In this document: one piece after another, positions 57,524 to 64,000 of the stretch
Layout of the letters: each line of letters opens with the position of its first letter
Position numbering within the stretch: position 1 is the stretch's first letter
Assembly: GCA_014529385.2 (NCBI GenBank)
Contig: CM043964.1
Coordinates: 137,277,029-137,341,028, forward strand
Source: Adiantum capillus-veneris
Lineage: Eukaryota > Streptophyta > Polypodiopsida > Polypodiales > Pteridaceae
Direction of reading: 5' to 3'
DNA length: 64,000 nt
Made by a program: the position numbers and the translations under genes
The notes under the pieces: model-generated
What the model was told of the DNA's origin: nothing
Seen by the model: only the letters and a program-made list of their open reading frames with translations
Database searches by the model: none

Positions 57524-59111
57524 TAGTTTCATCATATTATTTTCAAGCAGTTCTATCACAAAATTGCTATTGACCACAATCTTACAATGTGCACACAAAA
57601 GATGGAAGATGAATTACTTTTCAATGCTATCCAATCTTAATTTCTAAAAATAAGAGGACATTACAAACACCAATAGACAACATTTTTTGATAGTATTATA
57701 AGGTTTTATTAAAAGAACACATGTGAGCTAAAAATCAAAGCTACATTTGACAAGTTTTACTTAGAACGAAGCATCCATGTACCCAAGGAAGAGATATTTG
57801 ACTAAAAAATGGTCTAATCCCCTCCTAAAGTATTTATGTTTGCACAAAGTAATTCATTGAATACTTTTATGCATGATATATTGAGAGAGAGATAAAATCC
57901 AATCATCTCGACTATGTTGTATTTAAGATGTCCTGAAACTTTCAAAGTAAATATCTATACATCACAATATGAGCTTAGAGATGGAAATTTGAACTCAAAT
58001 TGAAGTGAAAAGATTCAAAAAGACTTTGTTCATGTCTAAATTTTTATAATTATTTGAATACGATAATTTTGATCACACGCTTGCAGCCGGAATGCCCAAA
58101 AATCTAGAAAGGATTACCCATATGTCTCATTTTGACACTTGGAGACAGGGTCTCGGACCAAAAAAGATCTCGAAATTGTCTGAAAGGGTCTCGCGCCAAT
58201 GTGGGATTCTTTTGAGTACTTTTAAGATGGAATTTCATAAATTTGGCCACATGGTTGCATTTTGAATGGCCCAAAACCCTAGAAACAATTGTCCATATGC
58301 AATGGTCCAAAACCCTAGAAATAACTATCCATACACAACGGCCCAAAACCTTATAAATTTTTTTTGAATCTTTTCACTTCAGAATAACACAGATGGTTAT
58401 TTACTTTCAGAGTTTTTGGAAAATCTTAATACAATAGTCATTTCTAGAATTTATGTGCATTTTAAATGCAATGACGGATTAAAATAGTTAATATTTCTCT
58501 CTATCACATAGTACTATGATAACGAAGACTCTATGATTTTACACAAAATACCTTGTGAGGTTTTAGATCACGTGCACGTTTCTTTTGTTAAGTATCAGAA
58601 CAAAGTGTATCCACGAAATATAGCAGTGAGATAAATGTGGTATTTTTCTATTGTTAGTTTATATTTCACTTAAAATTGAACTAGAACGTTTTTAAAACAT
58701 ACTTCATTGAAAATAATTATATTTTATACCAAATGCATTCATTAATGTAGTCTTTATTGTCTCTACGGAGAGGGCTTCCTAGTGATTGTCCAATGGTATC
58801 TCTTCAATGTTAGCATGCATATTAGTTAATATGAGTAGTCTTTACTCTTCCCAAAGGATGCTAGATGATTGGGTTTCATGTCATGAACCCACAACATCTC
58901 TTCAATGGTAGTATGAGCATAAATTAAAATTATGTCTTATACACCTCTTTATTTTGTAGACGGGGAAAATTCATGTTTTATTGAAGAATATTTTCATTGA
59001 ATAGATGTATGGCTTGCTCGGTACTTTGTTTGCTCAAAAATGATTTCTTGGGGCTTGGTAAAACTTCTTGGTGCATTATCTATCTCTGCATAGTCTCATT
59101 GCTATTTAACA
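57524..59111. other. Unassigned non-coding stretch
   Basis: AT-rich DNA without recognisable coding sequence, apart from the minisatellite at 58270. Confidence 0.4.
58270..58353. repeat. 36-bp minisatellite, 2.3 units
   Basis: Units begin G[CT]CCAAAACCCTAGAAA at 58270, 58306 and (partial) 58342. A weaker relative lies at about 58093. Confidence 0.85.
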
Positions 59112-59950
59112 TGGACCTTAGTGGTTCTGTGTTGCACCATAGCCATGTTTTCTCCATAAATGTCTCTCACATCTATGGCAAAGATATGGCTATGTTGCGG
59201 ATGGGACCATTAAATTGGACTATGACTGTAACAAAACTTTGCAAGGGCAAGAAGATTGTTGCATTTCCTACCCCTCCAAAGTCTCATTGCCATGTGACAT
59301 TGACTCAATGGTCATGTGCTGCACAATAGCCATGATGTGGCACATGAGTTGGCCTCTGATTGCAAAAAAACTTTGTAGCGATTGGAGTCGATGCATTCCA
59401 TTTGCCAACAAAGTTCTATTTTTCCATCTAACACCAACTCAATGGTCCCATGCCGCACCATAGCATATTTTTTGCCATAGACCTCCAAGTGAGATGTATG
59501 GAAAAAAATATGGCTATGTTGTGACATGGGACCACCGAGTCAAACTCCAAGAGCATTTACAAGGACAAGGTGGTTAGTGAATTCCCTAACCTTGCAAAGG
59601 TTTGTTTCCATCTGACACCGAGTCAACAGTTTTGATAGTCCCGTGCCACACCATATCCATATTTTTTCCATAGACCTCTAGGTGAGGTATATGGAAATAC
59701 TATAGCTATTGTGCAACAAAAAGCTGTTGAGTAGGCCAATATCTAATTGTGAAGAAAATTTGTAGGGGTAAGGGAGGCCAGGGCATTCCATACTCTTACA
59801 AAGTTTTGTTGCCATCATTTGATGCCAACTCAATGGTTCTGTACCGCACCATAGCCATTTTTTTTCCATAGACCTCTGGAAATATGGCTATTGTGTGGAA
59901 GGAGACCATTGTGTTCAGCTCCAATCACAAGGAAAATTTGCAGAGGTAAG
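59112..59950. repeat. Hairpin-bearing tandem repeat, about 190-bp unit
   Basis: The core GCACCATAGCCAT recurs at 59134, 59321, 59455, 59648 and 59846 (steps 187, 134, 193, 198). In most units it is the left arm of an inverted repeat whose right arm reads ATGGCTAT, e.g. TGGTCCCATGCCGCACCATA at 59444 facing TATGGCTATG...CATGGGACCA ending about 59534, with CCATAGACCTC at the turn. Between hairpins, text with CAAAACTTTGCAAGGG and CATTCCTTACCC also repeats. No coding potential. Confidence 0.8.
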
Positions 59951-61678
59951 GAGCTGGTGCATTCCTTACCCCTGCAAAATTTCTTCTTTGCAGAAGCATG
60001 CGGGCGGGGGGGGGGGGGATTCCTTCCCCACCCCTACAAAGTATCATTGTGATATCACAAACCAATGTACAAACATACAAATCACACATGATCTATCAAC
60101 AACATACAATGGATCTCCCAAATGTCCACATCATATGGTACATCATAGAATCTATACGTGAAGAGCCAGAAATATCGAGAACTATCATATACATATCATA
60201 TTCAAATACATCAATATGAATCTAAGTCCAACTACTTTGCATAACAGTACTGGATACACTTTGGAGCAAGAGGCCTATACTACTCTCTAAGCTATGGCCC
60301 AATGAATGCCAAGCATTGCAACCTCCTTAGTAAGAGCCTCAACTTTAATTGATGTCTCTTCAAAGACTCTAGCTCACTCCTCTACAACTCGGACTCTATC
60401 CCGTCAAAACTACAATTTAGTGGGGTGATATTCCCATTGTAGTTGTAGGGAATATGCCATGTGGCTTGCTCTCTTGACTACTCAATGAGAAGGTCCACCG
60501 ACGGAACCATTGTAGTTGCACCTTTGAGGGTGGCACAAATGCTCATCAGATTCTTAAACCTCCCTAGACCAGAATCTGGCATTTAAGTGTACAAATTGAA
60601 TGGAAGGTTGTACTCGATGATGGAGGCTAGGGAAGCAACTAAGGTAGATGTGTCTACGAGCAAAGTGGTGCGCCAAAAGTATGCAATATGTTGTTCAATG
60701 GTAGATTCTCTTAATGTGACAAACTTCTCCCTAAGCACCTGCTCCACCTCCCTGGCCCTGTTTTGCACCAATGTCAACTCTCATGTGAGGTCCTCCACCC
60801 CATGTCAAAGCTCCAAATAAGATTCATCAACCTAAGCTAACCACAAAAAGAAAAAAAGAAGTGAAGGAGCTCAACACTTCATCACACAACAAGAGATGAA
60901 CTTGGTTCAACAAAAAAAAGGCAAGAATGGTGTCGAGGGCCCTGTAAGTGGAGGTAAAGAAGCTATTGGTGTAGAGGAAGCATCCTATTAGGGAAAAATA
61001 GGAAAGACAAATACTAGTCAGAATAACTTTCCCTCTATGGATGAAACCCTATCAAAAGAAGATACCGTATCGATTGCAATGTCCATTGTATGGGCCTCCC
61101 AAGGATGAGTCACCTCCGGTAATTAGAAAAGCAAAAGAGCAAAAAGGACGTCACTACAAACCATTTGATTGGATGAACATATGAAACATGGGATGGGGGT
61201 ACCATGGAATAACCTTTGTGTCCTAAAAAGACAATACACCTACTAGCAGTAGTTTTGGGGGGTCGTTTGCATTGTATGAGAAACCCCTATATAGTGCAAT
61301 AAAATTCTGCTACAAAAATTCTAGGGAAGGAAATGCCTCCCAATCGGCAGGTTGTCAAACCACCCTCCACACTCATGAATTGCCTCTAGAAACGGCTATA
61401 AGCAGTTGCTGGATTTTGACAACGAAGTTTTGCCTTGAATTGTGTGCACAATGACCAGAAGAGTGAGACCCTAGAGAGTTATCCTCAACACTATCTCATA
61501 CGGGCTTTTTTAGGAGGGGATCAATCACCCATTTTAAATTGGGGGAGTGGGGGACAGGGCGGGCCATCGATCTTGCGATGCCGCTCGAATTTACGAATTG
61601 GCCCAGACTTACCAAACTAACCCAAATTCATCAAGTACACGTCTCCCAATGCTCTCAAGAAACATGCGTAGAGCGGTA
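59951..61678. other. Mostly unassigned stretch
   Basis: Contains a 13-G run (60006-60018) and the unknown reading frame below. Otherwise no recognisable gene, LTR or repeat partner. Confidence 0.4.
60583..60830 (-). pseudogene. Unrecognised degraded reading frame
   Basis: Minus-strand frame of about 64 codons with a coiled-coil-like start (TLVQNRAREVEQVLREKF) and VASLASIIEYNLPF near its end. It continues upstream past a TGA at about 60785. Charged/heptad-like composition recalls retroelement gag coiled coils, but I see no diagnostic motif. Confidence 0.25.
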
Positions 61679-63271
61679 ATTTCATAATAATCAATATCTA
61701 ATTCTTCTAAATGATTTTCTCATGTTAAACCGATCATTTAATATAGGGAAGTGCCAGGGGAGAAAAAGCTAGAATATTGGTTAAGCTAGCAGACCGTGGC
61801 CACAGTAGGGATCCAAATGATGGAAAATAGGGATCCAAAGTGGGGGCCATCTGCAAAAGAGCAATGGAAAATGGGCTTAAAAGACCCTAAGGTTCAGCCC
61901 TTTAAGACTTCCAAAATGCTAAGGTTCCAAAATTCAAAGGTTGTGTCCAAAGGTCGAAAGCCTAGGGAAATTGGATGCTTTGTGTGTGTCCCAAAAGTCT
62001 TTCTCAAGGCCTACAAAGGAGGGGGCGAGCCCAAGAAGTAGGGGATGAGAGAGAAACTCACACACACACACAATCTTCCTTTGTACACAAGAGGAAAGAG
62101 GGACACATGTCAGCTCCCTAGCCGAGATGCCCACAAGGTGTACTCAAATCCTATTGGATGGCCTTGGAGGTGGACCGATGAGAATTAGGCTAGAGTAAGT
62201 CTAGTGTAATTAACTTAAGAACACTTAATTGAAAAGAACCAATAGGAATCAAGCTCTCTAGAAGACTATTGGACAGTCTCCCAAGGGGTCTAATGAGCAT
62301 TCAACAACCCAATGGCTTGCCTGATTCCTATTGGCCGGGAGACAAAGGGGTCCAATGAGAGTTTAATTGCATTAATTAATTAGCAAAAGCTCTCACAAAA
62401 GGGGAAAGGGGGACACATGTCAGAAGGCTATCACTTATGCCGCTTAATTTCCATTGGCTAGGCCTGGAGAGGTCCAATAGGGCTGTAGCATAAGCAATTA
62501 GCAAGGGGGGTCGACCAAGAGAGAGAGGGGGCTGATTTTCTCAAGGCATTATTCACTTACACACTCACACAATCAATGTTTGAAGCAAGAAGACTCTCTC
62601 TCTCGTTCTCGAGCTTTAATGGAAAGCTTACCACCTACTCCAAGCTTGTGAGAAGGGAGGCCTACACCAACAACTCTTGGCTTTGTGATGCAAATCCAAC
62701 CAAGAGCCAAGCTTTAATGCATGCTCATCTCCTCTACCATGCTAATTACTAAACTAAGCTATGCTATTATGAGTGATTATGTAAGGATATGTACATCTTT
62801 CTTGTAAGACTACTCCTCCTTCTTCTCAGTCTACTCTCATACCCCGCTAGCTCTCACCATCTTCGAAGGTGTGTGAGGTCTTGGGTCTGAGACTGTGAGG
62901 GAATTTATGTTGTGTTTGATAATTTTTTGCTTAGTGCTTGAAGTTTCCATCTTCATTGCACTAGCTAGTATTGAAGGAACACAAAGAATTGTATTGTAAA
63001 ATGTCTCTCTTGAGGGGAGAAACCATAATACAAAGCCTTTTAAAGGGGGGAACCGGCTCCATGCAAATCCGGTCCTCAACTGTTGTCAATTGCTTAATTT
63101 CTCTCTCTTTTGAAGTATTGTCCATGCTATCTAACTAGGTGTTATACTTTTTGTTGCTCTCTCCACCCAAGCACTCTTGTTATTCTCATTAGGAATCTAT
63201 TCTAATGAAATGCTCACTATGTTCATGCTATTTTTCGCTACACACAAGTTACTAGGCCATTAAATGTTACA
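61679..63271 (+). repeat. LTR-A copy 4 (probable solo LTR)
   Basis: Plus-strand LTR about 1.59 kb. The start TTTCATAATAATCAATATC corresponds to TGTCATAAAATATAATATC of copy 2. Shared internal blocks include GGGGGGTCGACCAAG, GCCTACACCAACAACTCTTG and ACACAAAGAATTGTATTGTA. The end is taken as GTTACA at 63271. No PBS or gag follows. Ends are uncertain by about 20 bases. Confidence 0.75.
62153..62478. promoter_or_regulatory. Array of inverted CCAAT-box pairs
   Basis: Intact pairs start at 62330/62352 (22) and 62453/62474 (21). Decayed pairs sit at 62153/62174 (CCGAT, 21) and 62268/62290 (CTAAT, 22). Same geometry as in LTR-A copies 2 and 3. Confidence 0.5.
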
Positions 63272-63680
63272 AGTACTAGTAGGAAGAGGAAAACAAATAG
63301 ATTATAGGCCTAGTTTTTGGCTTCCAAATGAGCTTTCTCAAACCACTCAAGACGTCTCTACTCAAAAAGAGCTACTTGAAGAAGACTACTTGAATTTGAT
63401 GAGCTTCAAGAATATTTTTCTCCAAAAACCATCCTCGAACACATGGACAAGCTGTAAGGATACTTTGTTGCTAATATATTTGACTTCTTTCAAAACTCTT
63501 CTTTAAACTTGATGATGTTAAAATGCCAGATGGAGTTACAAATACTAGATTCAAAAGCAATCTTGAAGCATTGTTGTATGCATTCAGCTCGGTGCTTGTC
63601 TAACTATACAACCCTCCATTAGCCAAAGTATACAAGATATAACTAAAAATTTGGATATTCCTATCATGGGTAAATGAATC
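63272..63680. other. Unassigned non-coding stretch
   Basis: One 80-codon frame (63264-63506) without recognisable features; nothing else seen. Confidence 0.4.
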
Positions 63681-63845
63681 TCAACGCCTCACACACATAC
63701 AAAAGAAGAAGAAGAAGAAGAAGATATTTTTAATGTCGTAGGAAACTATCCCAAGAGACCTTAATATCTATCTGACGAGGAGAGTTGAACTCAAGACCTG
63801 TTATTCAAGAGTGAAATGGAATAACCAATCTACCACACTTGGATG
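63681..63845 (-). repeat. tRNA-derived SINE-like element
   Basis: Minus strand: AAGTGTGGTAGATTGG (A-box-like) followed after about 30 bases by GAGTTCAACTC (B-box-like, 63780-63790), then a body with CTCTTGGGATAGTTTCCTA and a (CTT)n run (63706-63723). Typical plan of plant tRNA-SINEs; ends not defined. Confidence 0.45.
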
Positions 63846-63888
63846 ATAGAAAGGTTATACCATTTTCCTCTTCTTATTAGAGCGCGCG

Positions 63889-63902
63889 CACACACACACA
63901 CA

Positions 63903-63989
<87 letters not shown>
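63889..63989. repeat. Compound (CA)n(GA)n microsatellite
   Basis: (CA)n 63889-63906 then (AG)n 63907-63989, almost at the right edge. Confidence 0.97.
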
Positions 63990-63992
<3 letters not shown>

Positions 63993-64000
63993 AATGTTAT

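Noticed and set aside
58270-58353. AAAACCCTAGA repeats as interstitial telomere sequence
   Set aside because: The period is 36 bases and CCCTAAA units are not tandem; it is a minisatellite that happens to contain CCCTAG.

Overview
This window looks like intergenic, repeat-dense nuclear DNA of a seed plant. It is AT-rich and full of decayed Ty3/gypsy and Ty1/copia LTR retrotransposons with plant-type primer-binding sites (initiator-Met tRNA and Asp tRNA), plus very long (CT)n, (CA)n and (G)n/(C)n tracts. I cannot name the species. I found no convincing host protein-coding gene: every recognisable coding stretch is retroelement gag or pol, and each carries stops, frameshifts or deletions.

Layout. 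0.6-5.8 kb: two copies of one chromodomain Ty3/gypsy family (here LTR-A) meet tail to tail. One is a deleted + copy (gag linker, integrase end, chromodomain, 3' LTR); the other is a - copy (5' LTR, PBS, gag, protease). 5.8-7.4 kb: non-coding DNA with a palindrome repeated every 276-277 bases. 9.8-10.0 kb: a short LTR-like end with a PBS. 10.8-14.75 kb: an internally deleted, Sirevirus-like copia element (-). 15.4-19.4 kb: two gypsy fragments of different lineages, tail to tail. 19.6 kb: a long (TG)n(AG)n tract. 20.85-24.0 kb: a degraded gypsy gag with three zinc knuckles. 24.05-24.6 kb: an LTR-like end with PBS. 25.4-26.1 kb: a cluster of pyrimidine tracts.

The centre (about 26-54.4 kb) is a nest of insertions that the sequence lets one unwrap. 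The outermost element is a Ty3/gypsy with an Asp-tRNA PBS at 39489, a 2-kb leader and gag-PR-RT-RH-IN on the + strand to about 54.36 kb. Its LTR was split by a 12,521-bp chromovirus (26568-39088, -, 5-bp duplication ATTTA, 2.9-kb LTRs). Its leader was split by a 5,273-bp Ty1/copia element (40216-45488, +, duplication AAAAT). The chromovirus 3' LTR in turn holds about 2 kb of scrambled pol sequence, and that insert holds a 1,338-bp non-autonomous DNA transposon with CACTAGGTTGGTAA inverted ends.

54.4-64 kb: two more LTR-A copies (55.99-57.52 kb, - and 61.68-63.27 kb, +), a five-unit hairpin repeat at 59.1-59.95 kb, tRNA-like (SINE-type) segments near 54.43-54.49 and 63.76-63.84 kb, and long stretches with nothing I recognise.

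The observations I rate highest are: phased inverted ATTGG...CCAAT pairs in the LTR-A LTRs; the regularly spaced palindromes in two leader-like regions; an unassigned sense reading frame between PBS and gag of the 12.5-kb chromovirus; a duplicated zinc-binding module before the integrase core of the outer gypsy element; and the hairpin satellite. These are sequence observations; any function is inference.
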